In this document: positions 8,998-18,176 of the stretch, in pieces | Layout: each line of letters starts with the position of its first letter | How positions within the stretch are numbered: position 1 is the first letter of the stretch | NCBI GenBank assembly: GCA_963716925.1 | Contig: CAVQUX010000033.1 | Location: 186,001-250,000 of the forward strand | Direction: 5' to 3' | Source of the DNA: DAISKN01 sp963716925 | Lineage (GTDB): Bacteria > Acidobacteriota > Vicinamibacteria > Marinacidobacterales > SMYC01 | DNA length: 64,000 nt | Translations under genes and position numbers: made by a program | The notes under the pieces: generated by a model | Databases searched by the model: none | Seen by the model: only the letters and a program-made list of their open reading frames with translations | What the model was told of the DNA's origin: nothing

Positions 8998-9771
8998 ATG
9001 GATATGAACCTGGAAAGAGCGGAGGGAACCGAGCGATCCGAGGAACTGAGGGCGTTTCTGCTCGGGACGCTGGCGGAGAAAGACGTCGAGCGCGTCGAGT
9101 ATGGCCTGCTATCGGACGACGGACTCTACGAGCTCCTTCTGGCCACGGAAGAAGAGCTCATCGACGAGTACCTGACCGGATCTCTCGCTCCGACCGAGGC
9201 TTCGAGCTTCCTCGGCTATCTGAAGAAGCTTCCCGGAGGGGCCCGGCGGATCGACTTCGCGAGGGATTTGAGGGATAGCCTCGAGACGCCGGAGCGGCCC
9301 GCCCCGAGCGGGAGCCGCTGGGAAGCGGCGGCGCGAGGGTTCGCGCAGATGGTGAATTCGCACCGTACTGTCTGGGCGGCCTCGCTCCTCCTGATCGGCC
9401 TGGCGCTCGCGGTCTACGGCTTTAGGACGAGCCTGGAACCGTCGGTGCTGTTGACCGCGGGATTGACACGCGGCGAGGGCGAGGTCCCGACCCTTCCCCT
9501 TTCGGCGAGCTCGACCACGCTGAAGGTGGTGCTCGATCTCGGGACCAACTCGCACCCCCGGTATCGCGCAACGCTGTACGACGCCGACTCGAGAGCGATC
9601 TTTTCGGCAGAGGGGTTGACGGCGAGCGTGGCGGAAAGACGGATCCTGGTTTCCTGTCCTATTCCAGTGACGGGACTCGAGCCCGGCGACTATTCCATAT
9701 CCCTCGACGGAGAAACCAGTTCCGGGATGTATGAGCCCGTCGACAGGTACGTCCTTCGTCTAACCGACTGA
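8998..9771 (+). CDS. Single-pass membrane protein, probable anti-sigma-like partner
   Basis: A 257-residue protein 28 nt after the sigma factor. Residues 15-90 are acidic and helical (FLLGTLAEKDVERVEY, ATEEELIDEYLTGSL). Such segments are common in acidobacterial regulators encoded beside sigma factors and CHAT proteins. There are no zinc-finger Cys or His residues, so it is not a classic ZAS anti-sigma factor. One transmembrane helix lies at about 119-137 (TVWAASLLLIGLALAVYGF), and a beta-rich C-terminal domain of about 115 residues would then be outside the membrane. The layout (cytoplasmic binding segment, helix, sensory domain) fits signal transfer to the sigma factor; this is inferred from position and topology only. 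Confidence 0.6.
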   Translation: MDMNLERAEGTERSEELRAFLLGTLAEKDVERVEYGLLSDDGLYELLLATEEELIDEYLTGSLAPTEASSFLGYLKKLPGGARRIDFARDLRDSLETPERPAPSGSRWEAAARGFAQMVNSHRTVWAASLLLIGLALAVYGFRTSLEPSVLLTAGLTRGEGEVPTLPLSASSTTLKVVLDLGTNSHPRYRATLYDADSRAIFSAEGLTASVAERRILVSCPIPVTGLEPGDYSISLDGETSSGMYEPVDRYVLRLTD

Positions 9772-9844
9772 GCGCAACCGGAGGGAATTCGAAGAATTAT
9801 CGCGCGAGACCGTAACGAAACGACCTGAACCCGCATAAGTAGTC

Positions 9845-10315
9845 GTGGGACGTTCCCGATCCCGGCGTCGGTCCAGCCGCCGGATTCGAGTGGCGCTGGT
9901 CGCGCCTCGCGCCGGCCTCCCGGGCGAGCTCGAGGCGGCGCTCGAGATCCATCCCCGCATCACCATCGTCTCCCGGAGCTCGAGCGTGGGGCAGGCCCTG
10001 AGCAAGGCAGTGAAACGATCACCGGACGTGGTCATCGTCGACGCCGGCTCGCTGTCGGATGCCGTCCGGCGCGCCGAAACCGTCCCCGCGCCGGAACGAG
10101 GCGAGATTCCGACCTCGGAGTTGACGCCGCGGGAGCGCCAGGTGATCGCGCTCGTCGCGGAGGGAAGAACGAGCCGCGAGATCGCTTCGCTCCTCCGCGT
10201 GACGGCGCGCACGGTGGAGGCCCATCGGGAGCACATCGGAAGGAAGCTCGGGATTCGCACCGTGGCCGCATTCACGCGATTCGCGATCGCCCACGGCATC
10301 CTCGAAGGGGACTGA
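9845..10315 (+). CDS. Short NarL/LuxR-type regulator with degenerate receiver
   Basis: A protein of 156 residues starting at GTG 9845; no ATG start is available. The C-terminal 65 residues are a clear LuxR/GerE helix-turn-helix (SELTPRERQVIALVAEGR, then SREIASLLRVTARTVEAHRE). The N-terminal part starts like a response-regulator receiver (IRVALVAPRAGLPGELEAAL) and keeps an Asp in DVVIVDAGS, where the phospho-acceptor would be. It lacks the acidic pair near the N-terminus and everything after the third strand, so the receiver is about half the normal length. Phosphorelay control is therefore unlikely. It follows the membrane protein after 73 nt and may belong to the same regulatory island. Confidence 0.7.
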   Translation: MGRSRSRRRSSRRIRVALVAPRAGLPGELEAALEIHPRITIVSRSSSVGQALSKAVKRSPDVVIVDAGSLSDAVRRAETVPAPERGEIPTSELTPRERQVIALVAEGRTSREIASLLRVTARTVEAHREHIGRKLGIRTVAAFTRFAIAHGILEGD

Positions 10316-10349
10316 ACCTTCCGGACGCGAGCGGTACAATCTCGTCGCC

Positions 10350-11069
10350 ATGTACCGGACGATCCGCGCCGACAAGGTGGTGGACACCGCTTCGAGCCTG
10401 AGGGCCCGGGTCCGCGCCCGCTTTCCGGAATCCGGACTGCTGAGGGTCGCCGACGAGCTCCTCGACGTCGCCCGGGAGTCCCAGGAGCGTTGCCGCGCGA
10501 TCGACCGGCCGAACGTCCCGCTCCGGATCGGAGTCGGGCTCCTCCTCGTCGGAGGCGTACTCGGGATCGCGGCGATCGTGGTCGCGAACGTCCGCATGAC
10601 GGAATCGTTCTGGGACCTGTCCAACTTCGTCGAGGGCGCCGAGGCGCTCCTCGCGGACCTGGTCTTCCTCGGTGCGGGAATCGCGTTTCTCGTCACCATC
10701 GAGACCCGCATCCAGCGGAAACGTACGCTCACCGCGATGAACGAGCTTCGCGCTCTCGCCCACGTCATCGACATGCATCAGCTCACCAAGGATCCGGAAA
10801 TGGTCTTCGGCCGCCACGCGCCGACGGAAGCGTCCCCCGCCCACAACATGACGGCCCCGGAGCTGAACCGCTATCTCGATTACTGCAGCGAGATGCTCTC
10901 CATCGTTTCCAAGATCGGGGCCCTGTACGTGCAGAGGTTTCCCGACTCGCAGGCGCTCGCCGCCGTCGACGACATCGAGAGCCTGACGAACGGGCTCTCG
11001 CGCAAGATCTGGCAGAAGATCATGATCCTCGATCGCTACCTGGATCGGGACCCTCGGGATCACGGGTAA
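10350..11069 (+). CDS. Two-helix membrane protein of unknown function
   Basis: A protein of 239 residues that I do not assign to a family. It has a soluble helical N-terminus (1-55), two hydrophobic helices (about 58-82, RIGVGLLLVGGVLGIAAIVV, and about 100-118, LADLVFLGAGIAFLVTI), then a cytoplasmic helical tail of about 120 residues. The two helices probably form a hairpin with both ends inside. ATG 10350 lies just downstream of TACAAT-like sequence, so the leader may be short. The next gene is convergent, so this is the last gene of the rightward group. Confidence 0.65.
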   Translation: MYRTIRADKVVDTASSLRARVRARFPESGLLRVADELLDVARESQERCRAIDRPNVPLRIGVGLLLVGGVLGIAAIVVANVRMTESFWDLSNFVEGAEALLADLVFLGAGIAFLVTIETRIQRKRTLTAMNELRALAHVIDMHQLTKDPEMVFGRHAPTEASPAHNMTAPELNRYLDYCSEMLSIVSKIGALYVQRFPDSQALAAVDDIESLTNGLSRKIWQKIMILDRYLDRDPRDHG

Positions 11070-11116
11070 CGGACTCCACGCCCAATCGGACCGCATCCGG
11101 GTCGCCTTCCGCTCGT

Positions 11117-12109
11117 TCAGCGAATGGCCGGGGGGACTCCGAGCCGGTGCGTCTGGCCGACGGCGCCCGGGACGACCGCGCCGCCGAAAGCATCGATGAG
11201 CCGATGGAGCGCGCGCCAGCCGGTGCAGTGGCCCGGCACGATCCTCTGCAGATCGAACTGCGCGAGGTCCCGGACGGTGTCGTCGATCCAGCCCTCGTTG
11301 GCGGCGCCCGAGAGGTGGAACCCTCCGAACACGGCGTAGAGCGGCGTCTGAACGAATGTTTCACGGGCGTGGGTGAGCACGTTCACGATGCCGGCGTGGG
11401 AGCAGGAGCTGAAGACGACGACGCCCCCATCCTTCACCTGAACGGCAAGGAAGCGTTCGTCGAGAACGAGAGGGTCCGGGCTCCAGGAGCCGTCCGACCC
11501 GAGCTTCACCTGACGGGGCAAGCCCTTCTCGTAGGCAGTGGTCCGTGGGATCTCACCGCTCAGGAAAAACGTCTCCGAGCCGATGGTGCGGGGAGCGGGG
11601 TCATTCACCAGCGAAGCTCCCGCCTTCTCGAGCTCCTCGAGAGTCGGGACCTCACCGAGCGGCAAGATGCGGTCGTCAGCCAGCCGGAACCCGCGCCTCA
11701 CGAACATGCCGGGGTTCACGTGCGTCGGAACGCTCCGCCCGCCTTTCGCCGCGCGCACCGAGGCGATCGCCTTTGGAAGCCCGCCCGCGTGATCCCAATG
11801 GCCGTGAGAAAGAGCAACCGCTTCCACCGCGCCGAGCTCGACTCCGAGCCGTTTCGCGTTGCGCTCGAACGCCCAGCCCTCGGGCCCGCCGTCGAAGAGC
11901 ACCGTGTGCCGCTCTTCGCCAACGGTCGCAGTCACGTACAGGGAAAGCCCCCAGGCGGCGCAGCAGACGCTCGGGCCCGACATCTCCGTCGCCCCCGCGG
12001 CGAGGTCGTTCTGGACCTCCGAGGTGACGGAGTCGGGGACGGTCGAGAGGAGGTCGAGGGCGTTGTCGACGACGACCGTGATTTCCACGCGATCTACGGG
12101 CCGCAGCAT
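11117..12109 (-). CDS. MBL-fold metallohydrolase
   Basis: A 330-residue metallo-beta-lactamase-fold protein. The metal motif is HGHWDHAGG near residue 100, with later ligands in SSCSHAGIVNVL, FGGFHLSG and VPGHCTGW. The spacing and the GGFHL/GHCTGW elements resemble the subfamily annotated as 7,8-dihydropterin-6-methyl-aminobenzene-phosphate synthase-like hydrolases, whose true substrates are mostly unknown. There is no signal peptide. ATG 12109 has GGGAGG about seven bases upstream. The gene is transcribed away from the amidohydrolase behind it, 117 nt from that gene's stop. Confidence 0.85.
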   Translation of the reverse strand: MLRPVDRVEITVVVDNALDLLSTVPDSVTSEVQNDLAAGATEMSGPSVCCAAWGLSLYVTATVGEERHTVLFDGGPEGWAFERNAKRLGVELGAVEAVALSHGHWDHAGGLPKAIASVRAAKGGRSVPTHVNPGMFVRRGFRLADDRILPLGEVPTLEELEKAGASLVNDPAPRTIGSETFFLSGEIPRTTAYEKGLPRQVKLGSDGSWSPDPLVLDERFLAVQVKDGGVVVFSSCSHAGIVNVLTHARETFVQTPLYAVFGGFHLSGAANEGWIDDTVRDLAQFDLQRIVPGHCTGWRALHRLIDAFGGAVVPGAVGQTHRLGVPPAIR

Positions 12110-12226
12110 GGCTCAACCTCCCTGTGGGTCTGACATCATAACGTGCCGCGGAGGCCGATTACCGCACCGAAGGGCGCCTGCACACGAGCTGCGGCTTCGA
12201 CCGCACCTTGCTCGAGAGCCCGCAGG

Positions 12227-13546
12227 TCACCTGTACCGAACGCCGCGCCGGATCACCATCCCCACGTCCTGGAGACGGTCGATATAGGTGAGAACGTCGC
12301 CCCGGACGGCGATGATGTCCGCGAATTTTCCTTCGGCGATGGTTCCGACGTCCCGATCGACCTTCAGGTGCACCGCGGGCCAATAGGTGGCGGCGCGGAT
12401 GGCGTCCATCGGGGGGACTCCGAAGACCCGCACCCAGTAGTCGAGCTCGCGCCAGGTGGAATCGCTGTGAAAGGTCAGAGGCACGCCGCTGTCGGTCCCG
12501 ATGAGGAGCACGACACCGGACTCCCGCAGCTGCTGGAACTTCCGAGCGAGCGTCGGATGCCTCAGCGGAATCAGCCGGAAGTAGTCGAGCCTCTGGACGT
12601 CGTCGAGCGAAGCGCGGATGTCCTCGGTGATGTGGTCGGGCAAGCCCTCCCGCCAGCGAGGGTCGTCGAGCCTCTCCGGGTTCTCGTCCCGCGTGTACTC
12701 GTACAGGAGGAGCGGGGTGACCGTCGGCGTCCAGTAGAGAGTGTTCGCGCGGCCCGCCATCAGGGCGAAGATGTCCTCCGGATACTCCGGCATGGTGCCG
12801 AGCCCGGTATGCTCGAAGCAGTCGACCCCGGCGGCGATGCCCCGGCGGATCTCCTCGGGACGGTGGGCGTGGGCGACGACCGGCAGCTTTCGACGGTGAG
12901 CTTCGTCGACGACCGCGTACACCTCGTCCATCGTCATCTGGTCCTGGTCGATGAGCTTGATGACGTCGACCCCCGCCTCGGCCAGCTTTCTCACCTTGGC
13001 GCGGGCGTCCTCGGACCCCGAGACTCCCCAGCGCTGGTGCTCGGTTCCGGGATAGGGCTCGTGCTGGAGGAAGGGGCCGGAAACGTAGAGCGTCGGTCCG
13101 GGGATGTCGCCCTTTTCGATGGCTCTCTTGATGAAGAGGATGTCGTCGAGAGGCGCACCCAGGTCGCGGGCGCTCGTGACTCCGGCGAGGAGGAGCTGCT
13201 TCGCCGCCGCGGGCATGATCGTGTCCCGGAATCGCGGCGGGTACGTCTTGTCCCAGTGCTCGTAGTCGGAATGGCCGACGATGCTCAGATGGACGTGCAT
13301 GTCGAAGAGACCGGGAAGAACGCTCATTCCCTCGGTCGAGATGACCTCGGCGCCGCGGGGAATCTCGACCTCGGCAAGCCGCCCGACGGCGGTGATGCGC
13401 TCCCCTTCGATGACGACGACGCTGTCTTCCAGGGGTGGGCCCCCATAGCCGTCGATGAGCCTTCCTCCGACCAGTACCTTGGTTCCCTGAGCATAGGTCA
13501 TGGAGGGAAGGAGCAGGACCGAAGCCAGAAACCTGGGAATCCACAT
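12227..13546 (-). CDS. Secreted amidohydrolase-family hydrolase
   Basis: A protein of 439 residues from ATG 13546. The open frame extends upstream, but this ATG places a signal peptide (MWIPRFLASVLLLPSMTYAQ) at the start. It is a metal-dependent TIM-barrel hydrolase: the HxH pair is in GLFDMHVHL, a candidate carboxylated Lys is in VDVIKLIDQD, further His ligands are in VVAHAHRPEE and CFEHTG, and the final Asp is in IGTDSGVPL. Exported members often act as imidazolonepropionase-like or prolidase-like amidases. The substrate cannot be told here. It is divergent from the ADOP permease, with a 104-nt shared upstream region. Confidence 0.85.
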   Translation of the reverse strand: MWIPRFLASVLLLPSMTYAQGTKVLVGGRLIDGYGGPPLEDSVVVIEGERITAVGRLAEVEIPRGAEVISTEGMSVLPGLFDMHVHLSIVGHSDYEHWDKTYPPRFRDTIMPAAAKQLLLAGVTSARDLGAPLDDILFIKRAIEKGDIPGPTLYVSGPFLQHEPYPGTEHQRWGVSGSEDARAKVRKLAEAGVDVIKLIDQDQMTMDEVYAVVDEAHRRKLPVVAHAHRPEEIRRGIAAGVDCFEHTGLGTMPEYPEDIFALMAGRANTLYWTPTVTPLLLYEYTRDENPERLDDPRWREGLPDHITEDIRASLDDVQRLDYFRLIPLRHPTLARKFQQLRESGVVLLIGTDSGVPLTFHSDSTWRELDYWVRVFGVPPMDAIRAATYWPAVHLKVDRDVGTIAEGKFADIIAVRGDVLTYIDRLQDVGMVIRRGVRYR

Positions 13547-13650
13547 GGCAGCCCATTGTATTCCCACCCTGAGAAAATCCTGAGAGAAGCTCGATACGAT
13601 CCTGAGGCGGCGGACAGGCATTCAGAACCGGGCTCTGCTATCCCGGATTC

Positions 13651-16065
13651 ATGCTGCACGACATTCGATTCGCGCTGCGCTCTCTCGCCGGGTCTCCCAC
13701 GTTCACCCTCGCCGTGGTTCTCATTCTCGCGCTCGGCATCGGCTCGACCGTCGCCCTGGTGAGCGTCGTCCAGGCGGTGCTGCTTTCGCCCCTTCCCTAC
13801 CCCGAGCCGGACCGCCTGATGGTGATGTGGGCGGAGTGGCCCCCGCGCGAGATCTTCCGCCTCAGCCACACGGGGAACGACTTCCGCGAGTACCAGAGGA
13901 GGGCACAGCTCTTCGAAGGGATCGCGGCCATCGGCTCCCTCCGGCAGAACCTCGGCGGCGGCGCCGAGCCCTCCCAGGTGCAGGTTGGATGGATCTCGGA
14001 GAACTTCTTCTCGGTGATGAAGGTATCTCCGATCCTCGGACGCGATTTCGCGCCCGACGAGCCGCCGAGCTCGGTCCTTCTGGGCCACGGCATCTGGCAG
14101 AGCCAGTTCGGCTCCGACCCGGCGGTTCTCGGCAGGGTCATCGAGCTCGACCAGAGCCCCTATACCGTCGTCGGCGTCCTTCCCCGCGGGTTCCGCCTCT
14201 GGCATGCGGCCGACGTCGGGATCAGCATGAACATCGATCTCTGGAAGCCCCCGGATCCCGTGCGAAACCCCGGACGCTGGCAGGCCAAGGAGCTCGACCA
14301 GTCGACTCTTCGCATCCTCGGGAGATTGAAGCCCTCGGTCACTCTCGAGCAGGCGCAGGCGGAGATGGATGCGATCTCGGAGTCGCTGCGGAAGGAGTAT
14401 CCCGATCACGAGCGCGCGGGCTTTCATGTCGACGTCGAGCCGCTCCACCGCGAGGTGGTGGGGCACGTGGAGCCGGCGCTCCTGGCGCTTCTCGGCGCCG
14501 TCGCCGCGGTGCTCCTCATCGCCTGCGCCGACGTCTCCGGCCTCCTGCTGGTGCGCGCCCAGCACCGGCAAAGCGAGATCTCCCTTCGCGCCGCTCTCGG
14601 AGGAGGTCCTCGGCACGTCCTGCGGCTCCTTCTCGTCGAGAGTCTGCTGCTGAGCCTCGGAGGCGGAGTCCTCGGGGTCTTGATCGGGTCGTTTGGAGTC
14701 CAGCTCCTCCTCTCGTTCGATTCCGGAAATCTACCGCGGGTATCGGAAGCGAAGACCGATACCACCATTCTCGCAATCGCTCTCGCAACCACTCTCGGCG
14801 CGACGCTCCTCGTCGGGCTCCTGCCCGCCTTGCGGTCCGCGTCGCCGAACCTGGCGAGACTCGTCTCCCAGCGGAGGACCCCGAGCTCGGGGTCCAGGCG
14901 GCTGACCGAGCTCCTGGTGGTCGTCGAGATCGCGCTCTCCCTGGTGCTCCTCGTCGGCGCCGGTCTCTTGCTGCGTAGCTTCGTCGAGCTTCGAGGGATT
15001 CGCCCCGGCTTCGACGCCCGGGGCCTCCTGTCGTTCTCGGTGAGTCTTCCGAGCAGGAGCTATCCGCCTCCGACGGCGACTTCCGAGTTCCTCGAGCGTT
15101 TCGAAAAGCGCATCCGGGCGCTTCCTGGAGTGGTCTCCGTGGGAACGGTATGGCCGCTTCCGCTGGAAGGGCAGAAATGGTTCGGCTATTACCGCACGAC
15201 CGAAGCGGCGACGGAGGAGGGCACGCTTCCGGTGGCGGATTTTCGAATCTCGAGCCCCGACTACCTGAAGACCATGGGCGCGCGGCTCCTCGAAGGAAGG
15301 TATCTGCGGGAAGGCGACGAGAGCGCCGTGGTGATCGACGAGACGCTTCGGCGGCGGAGCTGGCCCGACGGCCGCGCCCTCGAGCAGAAGATCTGGGTCG
15401 GGCTCGACGCCGTTCCCGTCGAGATGCGCGTCGTGGGCGTCGTCGAGAACATCCGCCATGCCGATCTGACGAAAGACGGCAGGGAGACGATCTACCTGCC
15501 CGCCCGCTCCTTCGCCTGGGCGGACTTCGAGCTGGCCCTGGTGGTTCGTACGAACGCGGACCCGCAGCGTCAGGTCGGGCCCATTCGAAAGGCGCTCGCG
15601 GAGCTCGACCCCGGGATCCCGATGGCGAAGGTGAGGACCGCGGAGGAGTACCTCGACGATGCCGTCGCCGCGAACCGCCTCGCCCTGGTGCTCGCCTCGA
15701 TCTTCGCCGGGACGGCGCTTCTGCTCGCGAGCGTCGGTCTCTACGGCGTCATGGCATACGGGTTCGAGCGCCGCAGACGGGAGATGGGAATCCGCATCGC
15801 TCTGGGAGCGGAGCGTAAAGCCATGGCGCGGCTCGTTCTCGGCCGGGGCCTGAAGCTCGCGCTCTGGGGTATCGCCCTCGGGTGCATCGCTTCGTACTAC
15901 CTCCGCGGCGTCGTTTCCGGCCTTCTGTTCGCGGTCCACCCCTCCGATCCCTGGACGTATCTCACGGTGACGACGGTCATCGTCCTGACGGCGCTCGCCG
16001 GCTCTCTCGGCCCGATGCGGCGCGCGCTCCGCGTCGACCCCGCGACCGCTCTGAGGGGCGAGTGA
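13651..16065 (+). CDS. ADOP-type MacB/FtsX permease
   Basis: An 804-residue protein with the acidobacterial duplicated orphan permease layout. It has a first transmembrane helix after a short cytoplasmic start (FTLAVVLILALGIGSTVAL), a MacB-type periplasmic domain, an FtsX core of helices (about 275-380), a second helix and periplasmic domain, and a second FtsX core at the C-terminus, ending with the typical RRALRVDPATALRGE. No ATPase is encoded nearby, as is usual for this family. The function of the group is poorly known; relatives act in efflux or envelope mechanics. The wHTH-TolB sensor begins 19 nt downstream and is probably co-transcribed. Confidence 0.9.
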   Translation: MLHDIRFALRSLAGSPTFTLAVVLILALGIGSTVALVSVVQAVLLSPLPYPEPDRLMVMWAEWPPREIFRLSHTGNDFREYQRRAQLFEGIAAIGSLRQNLGGGAEPSQVQVGWISENFFSVMKVSPILGRDFAPDEPPSSVLLGHGIWQSQFGSDPAVLGRVIELDQSPYTVVGVLPRGFRLWHAADVGISMNIDLWKPPDPVRNPGRWQAKELDQSTLRILGRLKPSVTLEQAQAEMDAISESLRKEYPDHERAGFHVDVEPLHREVVGHVEPALLALLGAVAAVLLIACADVSGLLLVRAQHRQSEISLRAALGGGPRHVLRLLLVESLLLSLGGGVLGVLIGSFGVQLLLSFDSGNLPRVSEAKTDTTILAIALATTLGATLLVGLLPALRSASPNLARLVSQRRTPSSGSRRLTELLVVVEIALSLVLLVGAGLLLRSFVELRGIRPGFDARGLLSFSVSLPSRSYPPPTATSEFLERFEKRIRALPGVVSVGTVWPLPLEGQKWFGYYRTTEAATEEGTLPVADFRISSPDYLKTMGARLLEGRYLREGDESAVVIDETLRRRSWPDGRALEQKIWVGLDAVPVEMRVVGVVENIRHADLTKDGRETIYLPARSFAWADFELALVVRTNADPQRQVGPIRKALAELDPGIPMAKVRTAEEYLDDAVAANRLALVLASIFAGTALLLASVGLYGVMAYGFERRRREMGIRIALGAERKAMARLVLGRGLKLALWGIALGCIASYYLRGVVSGLLFAVHPSDPWTYLTVTTVIVLTALAGSLGPMRRALRVDPATALRGE

Positions 16066-16084
16066 GCGGCTAAGATAGGACCCG

Positions 16085-18175
16085 GTGAATCCGCTCAAGA
16101 GCTTCCGTGTCGGCGACTGGCGCGTCGAGCCGACGCTCAACCAGATCTTCCGCGATTCCGATCCGGAGCAGGCGGTCCGGCTCGAGCCCAAAGCGATGCA
16201 GGTCCTCGTGCACCTCGCCGAGCGCGCCGGGGAAGTCGTCGACAAGGAAAGCGTCATCCGGGACGTCTGGGAAGGCGCTTTTGTCACCAATGAAGTCCTG
16301 ACGAACGCGATCTGGGAGCTCAGGCGGGCTCTCGGGGACGACGCTCGAACTTCTGTCTTCATCCAGACGATCCCCAAGCGCGGCTATCGTCTCGTCTCGC
16401 CGGTCTCCGGCCTGGTCGATCCGCCCCTCCCTTCCCCGTCCAAGGGATCGAGGTGGTGGGCCGCGGCTCTGGCGGCAGGTCTGGTGAGTCTTTCGATCTG
16501 GCTGTTCTGGCCCGAGCCGCCGAAACCTGCGGTGACCCGGTTCGCCGTAGGTTTATCCGAACCGCTCGCGCCCTTCTACCTTCCCGCGGTCGCGGCATCG
16601 CCCGACGGGAGGCACGTCGTCTACGCCGGAGTCTCGGGTCTCTTCCTTCGCGCCATGGATCGAATGGATTCCATGTTCCTCCCCGGTACCGAAGGAGGAC
16701 ACGGACCCTTCTTCTCCCCCGACGGGAGCTCGATCGGCTTCTTCGCGGGAAAGAGGCTCAAGCGGGTGGAAACCCGCGGCGGAAGTCCTCCGACAGAGCT
16801 CACTCCGGTCGGAGCGCCTCGAGGGGCGTCGTGGGGATCCGATGGATTCATCTACTTCTCGCCCGCGAGCGACAGCGGCCTCCTGCGGATTCCGCAGGAT
16901 GGAGGAAAGGTCGAAGTCGTGACGGAGCTCGACGAAGGCCGCGGGGAGTGGACGCATCGGTGGCCCGATGTCCTCCCGGGCGCGGAGGCGGTTCTGATCA
17001 CCGTGGCCCACTCCGATCTTACGAGCTTCGATGAGGCGGACATCGTAGCGGTCGACCTCTCGACGGGAGAGCGGCGACTGGTGGTCGAAGGCGCGAGCTT
17101 CGGACGGTACGTCGAAAGCCGCCTCCTCTATGCCCGGAAAGGCGCCATCCTCGAGGCGCCTTTCGATCCGGCGGCGCTCGAGACGCGGGGACCTTCGCGG
17201 ACTCTCCTCGAGGACGTGAAGCTCTACTCGATCAACGGCGCGGCGCAGGTGTCCGCGGCGCGCGATCTCCTGGTCTACGTGCCCGAAGCGAAAGGCCGCG
17301 CGCCCACGCGGCTCCTCTGGAGCGACCGCGAAGGACGCCGCGAGGCCCTCCTCGAAGAAGCCCGGGTTCTCTACGATCCCGCTCTCTCCCCCGACGGATC
17401 CAGGATCGCGGTCTCGATGGTGACGGAAGGAAACAGCGATCTCTGGATCTACGATCGGGGGCGCGAGACGTTCTCCCGGCTCACGAGCTCGGGAGGAGAA
17501 GAAGAGCACCCGTTGTTCGCCCCCGGCGGCCGGGAGGTCACCTACGATTACTCCATGGCCGGGCCGTTCCGGCTGTTCTCCCGCCCCATCGACGGCGCGG
17601 GCGAGCCGCGGAAGCTCGGGGGCGAGGGCGGGAGCGAGATCCCGGAGAGCTACTCCGCGGACGGGAAGCTTCTCGTTCTTACCGAAGAGAGCTTCGAGAC
17701 GGGTTTCGATCTCTGGATCCTGGAACTCGGGGACCTCACGCGGAGACCGTTCCTCGCGACGGCTTTCGACGAGCGCTCCGCGCGGCTCTCCCCCGACGGT
17801 CGATTCGTCGCCTACAGCTCGAACGAATCGGGAAAGTACGAGATCTACGCGACGACTTTTCCCGAGCCGGGGCCGCGGCTACCGATCTCGGTTGCGGGAG
17901 GAGAGCACCCGCGGTGGACCCGCGGAGGGAAGGAGATTCTCTTCCTTTCGAGCGAGGGTGTGATGGCCGTCGAGATCGAGAGTGCGGGCCGCCTCGAAGC
18001 GGGCAAGCCGCGAAGGATCTTCCCCTATCGGCCGCCGATTCCTCAGCTCGAGGGAGCCTACCGAAGCCCGTACGACGTTACTTCCGACGGTGAGCGACTG
18101 CTCCTGGTGGAAGGAGGAGACGACCCCGCGGCGCTTCGACTCCACGTGGTTCTGAACTGGAGAGAAGAGCGCTAG
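16085..18175 (+). CDS. Winged-helix transmembrane regulator with TolB-like propeller
   Basis: A protein of 696 residues from GTG 16085. Residues 1-108 form an OmpR/CadC-type winged helix (LEPKAMQVLVHLAERAGEVV, AIWELRRALGDD, QTIPKRGYRLVSPV). One transmembrane helix follows at about 122-142 (WWAAALAAGLVSLSIWLFW). The rest is a periplasmic WD40/TolB-like propeller with repeated SPDG blades (ASPDGRHVVYAG, FFSPDGSSIGFF, LSPDGSRIAVSM, LSPDGRFVAYSS). It is a one-component sensor like CadC, in which a periplasmic signal alters DNA binding by the cytoplasmic domain. It likely shares a transcript with the upstream ADOP permease; the ligand and targets are unknown. Confidence 0.9.
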   Translation: MNPLKSFRVGDWRVEPTLNQIFRDSDPEQAVRLEPKAMQVLVHLAERAGEVVDKESVIRDVWEGAFVTNEVLTNAIWELRRALGDDARTSVFIQTIPKRGYRLVSPVSGLVDPPLPSPSKGSRWWAAALAAGLVSLSIWLFWPEPPKPAVTRFAVGLSEPLAPFYLPAVAASPDGRHVVYAGVSGLFLRAMDRMDSMFLPGTEGGHGPFFSPDGSSIGFFAGKRLKRVETRGGSPPTELTPVGAPRGASWGSDGFIYFSPASDSGLLRIPQDGGKVEVVTELDEGRGEWTHRWPDVLPGAEAVLITVAHSDLTSFDEADIVAVDLSTGERRLVVEGASFGRYVESRLLYARKGAILEAPFDPAALETRGPSRTLLEDVKLYSINGAAQVSAARDLLVYVPEAKGRAPTRLLWSDREGRREALLEEARVLYDPALSPDGSRIAVSMVTEGNSDLWIYDRGRETFSRLTSSGGEEEHPLFAPGGREVTYDYSMAGPFRLFSRPIDGAGEPRKLGGEGGSEIPESYSADGKLLVLTEESFETGFDLWILELGDLTRRPFLATAFDERSARLSPDGRFVAYSSNESGKYEIYATTFPEPGPRLPISVAGGEHPRWTRGGKEILFLSSEGVMAVEIESAGRLEAGKPRRIFPYRPPIPQLEGAYRSPYDVTSDGERLLLVEGGDDPAALRLHVVLNWREER

Positions 18176-18176
18176 C

